Counted from the stretch's first letter, positions 26,446 through 35,759 are shown. The stretch: DNA of 51,242 nt from Lachnospiraceae bacterium (GCA_015057445.1 SVEI01000013.1:1-51242), one strand, 5' to 3'. A program made the numbers and translations. The notes: generated from the sequence alone by a model not told the origin.

Positions 26446-27870
26446 TTAACTCTCCACTCGTTTAATTGGTATCTTGATAGTAAACGTTGAACCTTCTCCA
26501 GACTCACTATAAAGCTTTATTGTACCCTTGTGCATTAATATTACATTCTTAGTAATTGCAAGACCAAGACCTGTTCCACCCGTATCACGACTTCTAGCCT
26601 TGTCAACTCTGTAAAATCTTTCAAACACTTGCTCCTTACAATCATCTGGAATACCTACACCAGAGTCCGCCACCTTAATATAGAAATTCTTATGGTCAGC
26701 ATTTAAAGTTACCTTTACCCAACCATTATCTACATTGTACTTAACAGCGTTCTCTATTATGTTAGTAAGTGCTAGACTAAATTTAACCTCATCTATGTCT
26801 GCCTTAACTTCCCTATAGCTTTCATAAGTAATTTCTATTCCTCTGCTGTTAGCAATAGGAATTACTCGCTTAAGAATAACTTCAAGCAAAGCGTTAATAT
26901 CTATTTCTTCAATATTCATAGCTGCAGACTTCTTATCCATCTTAACCAAGGTAAGTAAGTCTGAAATAATCTTACTTTCTCTTTCAATCTCCTCAGATAT
27001 ATCACTCATAAATTCTTTGTACATAGGAAGATCTGCCTCTTCATTTTGAATAAGAGACTCCGCCAAAACCTTCATAGACGTAATAGGAGTTTTAAGCTCA
27101 TGAGACACGTTAGACACAAATTCCTGTCTAGTTGAGTCTAATACAGCCAGTTTGTTCATAGTATCATTATAATTCTCCGTAAGAGCTCTCATCTCTTTAA
27201 AGCCCTGTACTGGAATTCTCTCATCAAAACCGCCTTCCTTAGCTTCTTCCATATGTCTATTCATAATCTTCATACTTCTAACGCTAAGTATTCCTATAAT
27301 AACAGCTATTATAGCGCATACAAACATAACCAGCGCGCCAAATATAATAGTTTGTCTGTCTGCATTTCCCTCTATTTTCTTGGCTTCATCAAGGGATGCT
27401 ATCATTATAATTACTCCATCCACCCCTTCTTCACCTACAACTGGGCAAATGTATCTAATGTATCCATCTGGAAGTTCATCCATATAGTACTCCGCTTTCC
27501 CCGACATTACATGGATAACATCTGAGTTCACAACTATACTGTTCACACGCTCAACGTACGTATCCTTGATTACTCTATATTCTTCATTTACTATCATTAT
27601 TCTGGCATCAAGCATAGCAGCTACAGAATCTATATCCAAATTCAAATCTGTAGGAGTATCCATAGTCATACCATTGTCTAAAAGTTTATCTTGCAATATA
27701 CGACTATTTTCAAGCATATCTGCCTTTATAGCCTCTTTATACTCCTTGTAATACACTTTGTCAAACACGTTGTAAGTTACTCCCACAACGAAAACACATA
27801 TCACAATTATACTAGCAATTATGAAAAACTTAAGACTTATATTAACCTTTTTGAGTTTATTCTTACTCAC
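26446..27870 (-). CDS. sensor histidine kinase, PhoR/WalK-like
   Basis: A 474-aa membrane kinase. It has one helix at about 13-33, an extracytoplasmic sensor of about 135 residues, a second helix (about 173-195), a HAMP linker, and HisKA with FVSNVSHELKTPITSMKV (His257). The ATP-binding domain carries DSGVGIPDDC and GGTGLGLAITKNVI. No cytoplasmic PAS is present, unlike classic WalK. The probable partner regulator at 29137-29823 is on the same strand but separated by the plus-strand add gene. The downstream lipoprotein may modulate its sensing. Confidence 0.92.
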   Translation of the reverse strand: MSKNKLKKVNISLKFFIIASIIVICVFVVGVTYNVFDKVYYKEYKEAIKADMLENSRILQDKLLDNGMTMDTPTDLNLDIDSVAAMLDARIMIVNEEYRVIKDTYVERVNSIVVNSDVIHVMSGKAEYYMDELPDGYIRYICPVVGEEGVDGVIIMIASLDEAKKIEGNADRQTIIFGALVMFVCAIIAVIIGILSVRSMKIMNRHMEEAKEGGFDERIPVQGFKEMRALTENYNDTMNKLAVLDSTRQEFVSNVSHELKTPITSMKVLAESLIQNEEADLPMYKEFMSDISEEIERESKIISDLLTLVKMDKKSAAMNIEEIDINALLEVILKRVIPIANSRGIEITYESYREVKADIDEVKFSLALTNIIENAVKYNVDNGWVKVTLNADHKNFYIKVADSGVGIPDDCKEQVFERFYRVDKARSRDTGGTGLGLAITKNVILMHKGTIKLYSESGEGSTFTIKIPIKRVES

Positions 27871-27938
27871 CTTATATTCTCTCTTTCATTAAGTCACTTA
27901 TCACATCATAACACACCTATTTTAACCATTCAAGAGAC

Positions 27939-27967
27939 TTGTTAAAACAGTTTGTAATTGATAAAAT
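27939..27967 (+). promoter_or_regulatory. promoter of the adenosine deaminase gene
   Basis: TTGTTA (27939-27944), 17-bp spacer, TAAAAT (27962-27967), about 30 bp before the ATG with AGGAGG ahead of it. It lies in the divergent region shared with the kinase gene. Confidence 0.6.
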
Positions 27968-27998
27968 ATCTACAAATAGTCCATAGGAGGTACAACGT

Positions 27999-28982
27999 AT
28001 GTTTCAACAGAATCTATATGACAATTTACCTAAGATAGACCTACACTGTCACTTGGATGGCTCATTTTCTCCAGATTTCATCAGACAGGCAACCAAGGAT
28101 ACTAGAAATGATTCTGAGCTTTATAAAGTATTAGAAGCACCACCATCTTGCTCTAGTTTAACTGAGTATCTTACATGCTTTGACCTGCCAATCAGCGCCA
28201 TACAAACCAAGGAAAATATAATATCCGGAGTTCTTGACGTATTAGCTGGTGCATCTAGAGAAAATGTAAAATATATTGAGCTTCGTTTTGCACCAAACTG
28301 CAGCACCCAGTCTGGACTTTCCCTAACGGAAATATACGAAGCAGCCATAGAAGGTTCAAGAATAGGAAAAGAAAAATATAACATATATTCAAATATAATC
28401 CTATGCGCTATGAGACATCATGATCTAAAAACAAATATGGAAATTCTTGATTCCATGCGGGATTATGTAGGCCACGGAATATGTGCCTTAGATTTAGCAG
28501 GGGATGAATCCGTGTTCCCTAACGAAAATTTTGCCCAATTATTTAGGAAGGCAAAGGATATGAATATACCATTTACAATTCATTCCGGGGAATGTGGAAG
28601 CGTGGACAATGTACGTATTGCCATGGAATATGGTGCTTCAAGAATAGGTCACGGAATAGCGTTAATCAAAGATAAAATTCTTATGCAAGATATAAAGAAA
28701 AAAAGAATAGGTTTAGAAGTTTGCCCTATATCAAATTTTCAAACTAAAGCATGGACTGATTACACAACATATCCATTAAAATCATTTTTAGGTGAGGGAT
28801 TACTTGCAACCATTAACACAGATAATCGAACAGTAAGCAATACAACCATAGCCAAGGAACTTAATCATGGGCAAAAGCTGCTTGGTATTACAGAAGAAGA
28901 CATTATTACATTATACAAAAACAGTGTGGAAATTTCCTTTGCAGACGATAATATCAAGAATGAACTATTAAAATTATTATAA
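27999..28982 (+). CDS. add: adenosine deaminase
   Basis: A 327-aa amidohydrolase that converts adenosine to inosine for purine salvage. Zinc ligands are visible in LPKIDLHCHLDGSFSPDF (His15, His17). IHSGECGSVDN supplies the catalytic Glu region, ASRIGHGIAL the third metal His region, and INTDNRTVSNT the last metal Asp. Asn follows that Asp, as in some bacterial enzymes, instead of a second Asp. The gene is alone on the plus strand, sandwiched between a kinase and a regulator gene on the minus strand. Confidence 0.93.
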   Translation: MFQQNLYDNLPKIDLHCHLDGSFSPDFIRQATKDTRNDSELYKVLEAPPSCSSLTEYLTCFDLPISAIQTKENIISGVLDVLAGASRENVKYIELRFAPNCSTQSGLSLTEIYEAAIEGSRIGKEKYNIYSNIILCAMRHHDLKTNMEILDSMRDYVGHGICALDLAGDESVFPNENFAQLFRKAKDMNIPFTIHSGECGSVDNVRIAMEYGASRIGHGIALIKDKILMQDIKKKRIGLEVCPISNFQTKAWTDYTTYPLKSFLGEGLLATINTDNRTVSNTTIAKELNHGQKLLGITEEDIITLYKNSVEISFADDNIKNELLKLL

Positions 28983-29065
28983 TAATATTTTGGTATGTTA
29001 TTACTGCGATGTCACGCTTATACAAGAGCGTACAGGATTACTACAGTCTCCATATACATATAACG

Positions 29066-29105
29066 AAGAGCACATACATGCAAGTAAAGTTGCGTATGTG
29101 CTCTT
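29066..29105. terminator. bidirectional terminator between add and the response regulator
   Basis: A 12-bp perfect stem AAGAGCACATAC / GTATGTGCTCTT is extended by GCAA/TTGC after a two-base bulge. It lies between convergent genes. The T-run is weak on the plus strand. Confidence 0.6.
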
Positions 29106-29136
29106 CATTATATATGCATAGCCTATTGCCAATGAT

Positions 29137-29823
29137 TTACTGATGGAAGTAGTATCCCACACCCCACTTAGTATGAATATACTTTGGCTCTGCAGGTGTA
29201 GTTTCAACCTTTTCTCTAAGACGTCTTACATGAACATCTACTGTACGAGCATCTCCCGGATATGAAGGTCCCCAGATAGTCTGAAGAAGCTGCTCTCTAG
29301 AGTAAACCTTATTAGGATTTGATACCAAAAGGTATACAAGATCAAACTCCTTAGCTGTTAGATTAACTTCCTTACCCTCTATATAAACTCTTCTACTCTC
29401 TACATCAATCTTAAGGCCCTTAGTTTCGATAACCTTAGACTCTTCCTTGCCAGGAACGTTCTTAGTATTTCTTCTTAGAATCGCCTTGATTCTTGCCTTA
29501 ACCTCAAGAATATTAAATGGCTTGGTAATATAATCGTCAGCACCATACTCAAGGCCCAATATCTTATCCATATCATCACCCTTTGCAGTGAGCATAACTA
29601 TAGGAACATCAGAAAACTCTCTAATCATCTGACATACCTCAAGTCCTGTATAACCAGGAAGCATAATATCAAGCAATATGATGTCATACTCATTAGCCTT
29701 AGCCATCTCATAAGCTTCTTCTCCATCATACGCCACATCAACCTGCATATCATCCTGCTCTAAGCTAAACTTTATACCTTTAACTATTGACTTCTCATCA
29801 TCTACTACTAGAACCTTTTTCAT
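29137..29823 (-). CDS. OmpR-family response regulator (WalR/PhoP-like)
   Basis: A 228-aa regulator with the receiver signature DDEKS, YDIILLDIMLPGYTGLEV (Asp52) and YITKPFNILEVKARI. The winged helix includes LTAKEFDLVYLLVSNPNKVY and ARTVDVHVRRLREKVE, ending GVGYYFHQ. It is the likely partner of the kinase at 26446-27870, both minus-strand, with add inserted between them. The upstream ComEA-like gene stops 11 nt before it, so the two are probably cotranscribed. Confidence 0.93.
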   Translation of the reverse strand: MKKVLVVDDEKSIVKGIKFSLEQDDMQVDVAYDGEEAYEMAKANEYDIILLDIMLPGYTGLEVCQMIREFSDVPIVMLTAKGDDMDKILGLEYGADDYITKPFNILEVKARIKAILRRNTKNVPGKEESKVIETKGLKIDVESRRVYIEGKEVNLTAKEFDLVYLLVSNPNKVYSREQLLQTIWGPSYPGDARTVDVHVRRLREKVETTPAEPKYIHTKWGVGYYFHQ

Positions 29824-29834
29824 CTGGCCTCTCC

Positions 29835-30458
29835 TTAATCTGCAATTATGTAATCTTTTATATTATTATAAACCCCTTCTTTAATACCAGTAATATTTGT
29901 GATATCTTCTATATTTTGAAAAGGTCCATACTCATCTCTATACTTTATTATGGCAGCTGCTTTGCTGTCGCCTATCCCCGGCAGTGTCATAAGTTCATCC
30001 TTAGTAGCTGTGTTAATGTTAATCTTACCTGAATTACCTTGCTCATTATCACTCTGACTGATGTTAACACTATCTACTATCTCATCTGCATAGGGAAAAT
30101 ATATCTTCTCTCCAGCATTAACAATCTCCGCCAAATTCACATAGTCAAGAGCCGCATCCGATGTCAATCCACCAGCCATATGAAGCGCATCTGCCTTAAG
30201 ACTGTCCTGACTTAGATAATAAACACCTGGATTATTCACTGCTCCACAAACATACACAGGAACAGTATCCCCTATATCTGCTTGCTCCGTATCATCACCT
30301 AATTCTTCAATGTCTACATCAGTAGAAATAGTTTCTTCAGTGGCACTATCTATATCATCGGCTTCTGTGGAAATATACTTAACCGACCCCTGTCCACATC
30401 CTACTAAATAAGTGGTTATACAGATAATAACTATTACTAATTTTAATTCTTTGCGCAT
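29835..30458 (-). CDS. ComEA-like lipoprotein with SLBB and helix-hairpin-helix domains
   Basis: A 207-aa exported protein. The signal segment LVIVIICITTYLVGCGQGS gives lipobox LVGC, so it is a lipoprotein, whereas classic ComEA is a single-pass membrane protein. An acidic linker follows, then an SLBB domain (VPVYVCGAVNNPGVYYLSQ) and a C-terminal helix-hairpin-helix pair (INTATKDELMTLPGIGDSKA). ComEA binds double-stranded DNA at the surface for ComEC. The ATG at 30458 has AAGGAG 8 nt upstream. It sits ahead of the response regulator gene instead of beside comEC. Confidence 0.85.
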   Translation of the reverse strand: MRKELKLVIVIICITTYLVGCGQGSVKYISTEADDIDSATEETISTDVDIEELGDDTEQADIGDTVPVYVCGAVNNPGVYYLSQDSLKADALHMAGGLTSDAALDYVNLAEIVNAGEKIYFPYADEIVDSVNISQSDNEQGNSGKININTATKDELMTLPGIGDSKAAAIIKYRDEYGPFQNIEDITNITGIKEGVYNNIKDYIIAD

Positions 30459-30674
30459 ATGAAACACTCCTTAAAGTATCCCACAATGCCAACACATAAC
30501 ACATATTCATTTTACATAAATTCGAAAAATATTACAATAGTTTTATGGAGATTATTTTATTTGGTCATAAATGATTAATATTTTTGCAAAAAACAGCTAA
30601 CAAGAAGCTTTCACTTCCCATCAGCTGTCTATAAATCATGCTTTTATGGTTACAATTTAAATTATCAAATTGTT

Positions 30675-31187
30675 TTATATGGTATAGACAAAAGCATATA
30701 ATTGATTATCAATTTCAACAACATAGATACCCACTTGAACAGATAATGAATGTTCACCAGAAGGACTCACTACCTTACCTTCTCTAAAAAAGCTGTAAAT
30801 ATGCTTGATAGTTCCTGATTCTATATTATCTCCTATTGATGATTTTGGAATTGGCACATTTTCTTTGGACTGTTCTTCACCATACTTGTTAAGCAAAGTA
30901 GCTTCAAGTTCAACTTCACATCCATCTTTAACTTTAAATTGCAATTCATAGATATCTTCATCTGTATAAATTGCTTCATCGTATTCTAAATACTTACTAA
31001 TATTTATTCCACATTCTTCATCAATCATTTGGCTATAATCAATCTGTTCTTCTGTAGTTTTCTCTGTAGTTTTCTCTGTAGTATATTCTGCAGTTTCTTC
31101 TTTGTTTTTTTTAATCAACAATACAACTATAACTAAACATATAACCACAACTATACCCAAAATTAACAATATCTTTTTTAATTTCAT
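30675..31187 (-). CDS. hypothetical membrane-anchored or secreted protein
   Basis: About 170 aa. The N-terminal membrane helix ILLILGIVVVICLVIVVLLI is followed by a Thr/Glu-rich linker with three TTEK/TTEE repeats. A ~115-residue extracytoplasmic domain has DEECGINISKYLEYDEAIY and SFFREGKVVSPSGEHSLSV, probably beta-rich. No family is recognised. The ATG at 31187 is preferred over the upstream in-frame start because it begins the Lys-rich signal segment. Confidence 0.7.
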   Translation of the reverse strand: MKLKKILLILGIVVVICLVIVVLLIKKNKEETAEYTTEKTTEKTTEEQIDYSQMIDEECGINISKYLEYDEAIYTDEDIYELQFKVKDGCEVELEATLLNKYGEEQSKENVPIPKSSIGDNIESGTIKHIYSFFREGKVVSPSGEHSLSVQVGIYVVEIDNQLYAFVYTI

Positions 31188-31407
31188 ACGCCGTCCTCCA
31201 CTTTTTATATTGAACATATATAGCCTTCTTCTCGTAGTTTCGTAATCATTTCGTATATATACAGTTCTGTTCCAATCGAAGAAGATGGCACTAGGTTATT
31301 AACAATACAAAAGGCAGGTAAAACAGTTTGCAATTATCGTTTCATCTGCCTATATATCCATCTATTTAGCTAACTGCAACACTAACCTAGTTTCTCGCCA
31401 TGTTCCC

Positions 31408-32322
31408 TTAGAACAATGGCTCCTTGAGGATAGCTGTTCCGATACCCTTTTCAGTAAAGAACTCAAGGAGAAGACAATGCTGAAGTCTACCATCAAGCAT
31501 ATGCACTCTTGATACACCGTTCTTCATAGCCTCGATACAGTTTTGAAGCTTTGGAAGCATTCCACCACCAACAACACCATTGTCGATGAATTCCTGAGCT
31601 TCGTTAATATCCATCTCCGAGATAAGAGTTGACTTATCTGTTGGATCTACGAATACACCCTCAATATCAGTTAAGAATACAAGTTTTTCTGCATTAAGAG
31701 CAGTTGCAATAGCGCAAGCAGCATCATCTGCATTTATGTTATAACCATGGAAATCTTCAATACCAAGTCCAATAGGAGCAATTACCGGTATAAAATCATT
31801 GCTGATAAGTGTATCAAGAATTGTGCTGTCTGTAGCAACAACCTCTCCAACATATCCTATATCTTTACCACCACTAAGCTTTTTCTTAACCTGAAGAAGA
31901 CCTGCATCCTTACCACTAAGACCTACCGCCTTCATACCAAGCTGCTGAAGCATAGATACTAAGCTCTTATTAACCTTTGAGAGAACCATCTCTGCCACTC
32001 CAAGGGTTTCATCATCAGTAACACGAAGTCCATTGATAAACTCTGTCTCCTTACCGATTTTATTAAGCCACGCACTTATCTCCTTGCCGCCACCGTGAAC
32101 TACAATTGGCTCAAGACCGATAAGCTTAAGAAGTGCAACGTCCTTAATAACATTGTACTTAAGATTCTCATCTATCATGGCACTTCCGCCGTACTTAACA
32201 ACTACCCTCTTACCATTAAATCTCTGGATATATGGCAATGCCTCAATAAGTGTCTGTGCCTTCTCAAGGATTAACTCCATAGAATCGTTATTAACCATGT
32301 CTTCTACCTTCCTTATAACCAT
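31408..32322 (-). CDS. argB: acetylglutamate kinase
   Basis: A 304-aa amino-acid kinase catalysing the second step of arginine synthesis (N-acetylglutamate phosphorylation). It shows [38 protein letters not shown] and [19 protein letters not shown]. The extended N-terminal helix ([17 protein letters not shown]) is characteristic of arginine-inhibited hexameric enzymes, so feedback inhibition is likely. Two starts are plausible: 32322, with AAGGAG 8 nt upstream, or 32298, with AAGGAAGG. It is the distal gene of the argC-argJ-argB cluster. Confidence 0.96.
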   Translation of the reverse strand: MVIRKVEDMVNNDSMELILEKAQTLIEALPYIQRFNGKRVVVKYGGSAMIDENLKYNVIKDVALLKLIGLEPIVVHGGGKEISAWLNKIGKETEFINGLRVTDDETLGVAEMVLSKVNKSLVSMLQQLGMKAVGLSGKDAGLLQVKKKLSGGKDIGYVGEVVATDSTILDTLISNDFIPVIAPIGLGIEDFHGYNINADDAACAIATALNAEKLVFLTDIEGVFVDPTDKSTLISEMDINEAQEFIDNGVVGGGMLPKLQNCIEAMKNGVSRVHMLDGRLQHCLLLEFFTEKGIGTAILKEPLF

Positions 32323-32446
32323 CTTTATATCTCCTTACAACCAAGATTAACACCAAGCTAATATGAATTACATACAACCTGCAATTGTTGTCATACCATC
32401 CTAGCTTGTGTCAATCGCAATGTTCTAATTCTTTATCAATCAACAT

Positions 32447-33670
32447 TTATGAACGATAATCAGCGTTTACCTTTACATAATCATAGGTCAAATCGCAACC
32501 CCAAGCTGTAGCTTTTTCATCTCCAGCCTTAATATCCGCTGTAGCTACAACAACTGGTGCCTTCATAATATCTGTAGCCTGATCCTCATCAAACTTAGCA
32601 TACATACCATTTTCTACAAGCTTAACTGTTCCCTTGTCACTTGACACTGTCACATCAACCTTGTATGGGTCAAACTGTGCTCCTGAATAACCCATTGCGC
32701 AAAGGATACGACCTACATTTGCGTCATTACCATATACAGCACATTTTGTAAGGTTTGAAGTAGCAATGGACTTAGCAAGAATCTTAGCAGTTTCCTTGTC
32801 AGGTGCTCCTACAACATTTACCTCAAATAGCTTTGTAGCTCCCTCTCCATCAGCCGCAATCTGTTTAGCAAGGTAAGTATTAACTTCCATAAGAGCAGCC
32901 TTAAATGTATCGTAATCAGCATCCTCTGTAGTTATCTTAGCATTTCCAGCCATACCATTTGCCAGAACTACTACTGTATCATTAGTTGAAGTATCTCCAT
33001 CTACTGATACCATATTAAATGTATCCTCAATAGTCTCAGAAAGCGCCTTCTGAAGAAGCTTCTGGTCTATGTCCGCATCTGTTGTAATAAAGCCAAGCAT
33101 AGTTCCCATATTAGGGTGAATCATACCTGAACCCTTACACATGGCACCCATAGTAACCTTCTTGCCACCAAGTTCAAACTCTACTGCATACTCCTTTTTG
33201 TGAGTATCTGTAGTCATAATAGCAGTTGCCGCATCAACAGCTGCCTCTCTTGTATCTGTAATCATATCCTTAAGAAGATTGATTCCACTTTCAATAACAT
33301 CCATAGGAAGGTAAAAGCCTATAACTCCTGTAGATGCTACAAGCACCTGGTCAGGATTAACGTTAAGTGCCTTACCTACCATCTTTGCTGAGTCTGCTAC
33401 GTTCTGATACCCAACATCGCCTGTACATGCATTTGCAATACCACTGTTAATTACTACTGCCTGTGCCACACCTGCGTCGCACACCTTCTTGTCCCAAAGA
33501 ACTGGAGCAGCCTTAACTATATTTCTAGTAAATGTACCTGCAGTAGCTGCCGGTACCTCTGAATATACCATAGCCATATCTTTATTAGTCTTGCCGGCCT
33601 TAATACCTGCACGAGTTCCTGCAGCCTTAAAGCCTATAGGTGCGGTTACACCGCCGTCGATTATTTTCAT
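32447..33670 (-). CDS. argJ: bifunctional ArgJ (ornithine acetyltransferase / N-acetylglutamate synthase)
   Basis: A 407-aa enzyme that recycles the acetyl group in arginine synthesis and may also make N-acetylglutamate. It is made as a precursor that cleaves itself before a Thr nucleophile; here the site reads HPNMGTMLGFITTDA, with Gly where most relatives have Ala before the Thr. Family signatures include GVTAPIGFKAAGTRAGIK and GYSGAQFDPYKVDV. I chose the ATG at 33670 (MKIIDGGV) with AAGGAGG upstream; a longer frame adds 53 residues foreign to the family. Confidence 0.95.
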   Translation of the reverse strand: MKIIDGGVTAPIGFKAAGTRAGIKAGKTNKDMAMVYSEVPAATAGTFTRNIVKAAPVLWDKKVCDAGVAQAVVINSGIANACTGDVGYQNVADSAKMVGKALNVNPDQVLVASTGVIGFYLPMDVIESGINLLKDMITDTREAAVDAATAIMTTDTHKKEYAVEFELGGKKVTMGAMCKGSGMIHPNMGTMLGFITTDADIDQKLLQKALSETIEDTFNMVSVDGDTSTNDTVVVLANGMAGNAKITTEDADYDTFKAALMEVNTYLAKQIAADGEGATKLFEVNVVGAPDKETAKILAKSIATSNLTKCAVYGNDANVGRILCAMGYSGAQFDPYKVDVTVSSDKGTVKLVENGMYAKFDEDQATDIMKAPVVVATADIKAGDEKATAWGCDLTYDYVKVNADYRS

Positions 33671-33848
33671 ATTATTATCCTCCTTATCTATGTAGACACA
33701 GTATGTACAGATGCAATTGTTAATCTTGATACACCCGGTGTTGCTTCTGTGTTTTCCTTTTCCTGCGGGTATACGAGCTAGTTTCTTGTTGAATATATCC
33801 TCATATGCTACCGCATTTATGCATTTCATAATCTCAATTCATACAAAT

Positions 33849-34097
33849 GGGCAGCAGCGCAATTTTTTCTTGTATATGCCCACAAAACAACTCACTTCCA
33901 GTGTCCTATCTGCTATTTCCGGGCAGTGGGACTAAACTTTTCTCTATATGCCCGCCATTTGCGTCTTACATTAAGTTCCCATTGCTTTTCCTGGGCAGTA
34001 GCGCTCACTTTTTTCCTATATGCCCGTTTTTTTCTTAATTCACTATGCTACCACTGCTTTAGCCGGGCAATAGACGCCAATAATTTTGTATATGCCC
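33849..34097. repeat. four-copy tandem array, 72-bp period, in the arg cluster
   Basis: Four 33-bp units at 33849-33881, 33921-33953, 33993-34025 and 34065-34097. Each opens GGGCA and ends TATATGCCC, and the spacing is exactly 72 bp. The 39-bp spacers are less conserved but keep a TGCT(T)TTTCC-like end. The 72-bp period equals 24 codons, and the minus strand reads AYRKK/AYREK/AYTRK-type repeats with stops. The array occupies most of the 520-bp stretch between argJ and the small membrane gene; no intact gene is seen there. Confidence 0.85.
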
Positions 34098-34192
34098 AAA
34101 TCGTTGACATAGTGCTGGAAAAAGCAATTTAAACTTCAAAGTTTTACCTGTTTGACAAATTGGAATTTGATACTCTGATAAAATCAAATTTC

Positions 34193-34384
34193 TTAGTCCT
34201 TCTTTACTTTTTTCACTGTTGAATAAGCCAAAAATGGGAGTGCAATTAAATCGACTATGCCCAATATTCTGACTGTAATATCTGGCAAATCTATTCCTAC
34301 AATATTTGAACCAGCTAATATAACTGTTGCAACCCCTATTAGCACTAAACTTAAACACCATACCAAATCGTTTTTCTTTTTCAT
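34193..34384 (-). CDS. small two-helix membrane protein
   Basis: A 63-aa protein starting MKKKNDLVWC behind GGAGG (5-nt gap). Two hydrophobic helices (CLSLVLIGVATVILAGSNIV and ITVRILGIVDLIALPFLAY) are joined by a short loop. The tail is basic (KKVKKD). No family is recognised. It lies between argC and the 72-bp array on the same strand, so it could be part of the arg transcript. Composition resembles small membrane proteins of unknown role. Confidence 0.65.
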   Translation of the reverse strand: MKKKNDLVWCLSLVLIGVATVILAGSNIVGIDLPDITVRILGIVDLIALPFLAYSTVKKVKKD

Positions 34385-34408
34385 AATAACCTCCACGTAA
34401 ATTCAAGT

Positions 34409-35452
34409 TTAAGGGAACATAGGTGGCATCTTAAGGCCTTCCATCTCATCTAAGCCCATAATAAGGTTCATATTCTGAACCGCCTGGCCCGCTGCGCCCT
34501 TTACAAGGTTGTCAATGGCGCCCATTACCACTACTCTGTTTGTTCTCTCATCTACTACAAAATTTATATCTACAAAGTTGCTTCCCTCAACCCATCTGGT
34601 CTCTGGGCAAACTCCCTTATTAAGAAGTCTTATAAAATACTCATCCTTATAGTACTTCTCGTACACCGCCTTAATATCCTCATAGCTATACTTACCTGTA
34701 AGGTTTGCATATGAGGTTGCAAGTATTCCTCTGTTCATAGGAACAAGGTGTGGAGTGAAGTTAATAAGAAGTGGATTTCCTTCATAAGCATAACCAAGCT
34801 GTTCCTCTATCTCTGGAGTGTGTCTGTGGCTAGCTACACCATAAGCCTTAAAGCTTTCATTTACCTCACAGAAAAGATTGGCCACCTTAGCGCCTCTACC
34901 TGCGCCTGATGTACCTGACTTTGCATCAACGATGATTGTATTAACATCTACCATTTTTTCCTTAACTAAAGGATATAATGAAAGGATTGAACAGGTTGTA
35001 TAACATCCTGGGTTTGCAATAAGTCTTGCCTTCTTAATATCCTCTCTGTTTATCTCACAAAGACCATACACAGCCTCTTCTATAAACTCAGGACTCTTGT
35101 GCTCTATACCGTACCACTTTTCGTAAGTAGCCACGTCCTTAATTCTAAAGTCTGCTGACAGGTCTACTATCTTACACTTTGATAATACATCCTCATTTAC
35201 AAGTGATGCACAAAGGCCCTGTGGAGTTGCTGTAAATATAACATCTGCCTTATCTGCAAGCTCCTCCATATTATCATCCATACACTTTGCATCAACTATC
35301 TGAAACATATTTCCATACACTTCAGAATAGTCCTTATCTATATAGCTTCTAGAACCATACCAAACTATCTCAGCATCCTTGTGTCCTAAAAGAATTCTAA
35401 CAAGCTCCTGTCCTGCATAGCCAGTTGAGCCAATAATACCTACCTTTACCAT
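34409..35452 (-). CDS. argC: N-acetyl-gamma-glutamyl-phosphate reductase
   Basis: A 347-aa NADPH enzyme of arginine synthesis, acting right after ArgB. The nucleotide-binding start is KVGIIGSTGYAGQELVRIL. The catalytic Cys is in ANPGCYTTCSI, and the substrate region includes SGTSGAGRGAKVANLFCEV and HRHTPEIEEQL. It is the first gene of the minus-strand arg cluster, with a strong promoter at 35576-35604. Family length (about 345) is matched. Confidence 0.96.
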   Translation of the reverse strand: MVKVGIIGSTGYAGQELVRILLGHKDAEIVWYGSRSYIDKDYSEVYGNMFQIVDAKCMDDNMEELADKADVIFTATPQGLCASLVNEDVLSKCKIVDLSADFRIKDVATYEKWYGIEHKSPEFIEEAVYGLCEINREDIKKARLIANPGCYTTCSILSLYPLVKEKMVDVNTIIVDAKSGTSGAGRGAKVANLFCEVNESFKAYGVASHRHTPEIEEQLGYAYEGNPLLINFTPHLVPMNRGILATSYANLTGKYSYEDIKAVYEKYYKDEYFIRLLNKGVCPETRWVEGSNFVDINFVVDERTNRVVVMGAIDNLVKGAAGQAVQNMNLIMGLDEMEGLKMPPMFP

Positions 35453-35575
35453 AAAATCCGCCTCTTTCTCATTTATTCAATACCCGACTATGAATCGATG
35501 TATTGGTTGTGCGCACCTCTCATTTTGAAATTAAATTTTCCTATTATATAGGTGTCACATCATAATACTCACTCG

Positions 35576-35604
35576 ATTATACAACCACCAATAAAAATAT
35601 GCAA
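35576..35604 (-). promoter_or_regulatory. argC promoter
   Basis: TTGCAT (35599-35604), 17-bp spacer, TATAAT (35576-35581), reading toward argC. ArgR-box-like sequence lies immediately upstream. Confidence 0.75.
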
Positions 35605-35611
35605 CACTTAT

Positions 35612-35704
35612 ATAGGAAAAATATGAATATTTTTCTAATTTTATGCATATTTTCTGTATATTATACATTTTTTATGCATAAAATTTTTATTTTGCATATT
35701 GCAT
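35612..35704. promoter_or_regulatory. ArgR-box-like cluster between argC and argG
   Basis: Several ATGAATATTTTT, ATGCATATTTTC, TTATGCATAAAATTTTTAT and TTTTGCATATTGCATAA copies resemble the TGAATA/TATTCA half-sites bound by arginine repressor. The cluster lies between the two divergent promoters and touches the argG -35, so both units are probably repressed by arginine. Confidence 0.6.
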
Positions 35705-35727
35705 AATAATATTTTTAGGGTTATACT
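35699..35727 (+). promoter_or_regulatory. argG promoter
   Basis: TTGCAT (35699-35704), 17-bp spacer, TATACT (35722-35727), about 30 bp before an AGGAGG site and the argG ATG. Confidence 0.75.
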
Positions 35728-35759
35728 AAAGCTAATGATTTTTTAGGAGGAAATTTACC

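Noticed and set aside
31315-31360. Imperfect GGCAG...CTGCC hairpin before the argB stop region
   Set aside because: Only about 10 of 12 pairs with a long loop and no T-run; too weak to call.
33671-33829. 53-residue N-terminal extension of ArgJ
   Set aside because: The AAGGAGG site and family N-terminus both point to the ATG at 33670.
33849-34097. Possible short CRISPR array (33-bp repeats, 39-bp spacers)
   Set aside because: The repeats diverge strongly from each other, the spacers share similarity and have identical length, and no cas gene is present. A degenerate 72-bp tandem repeat fits better.
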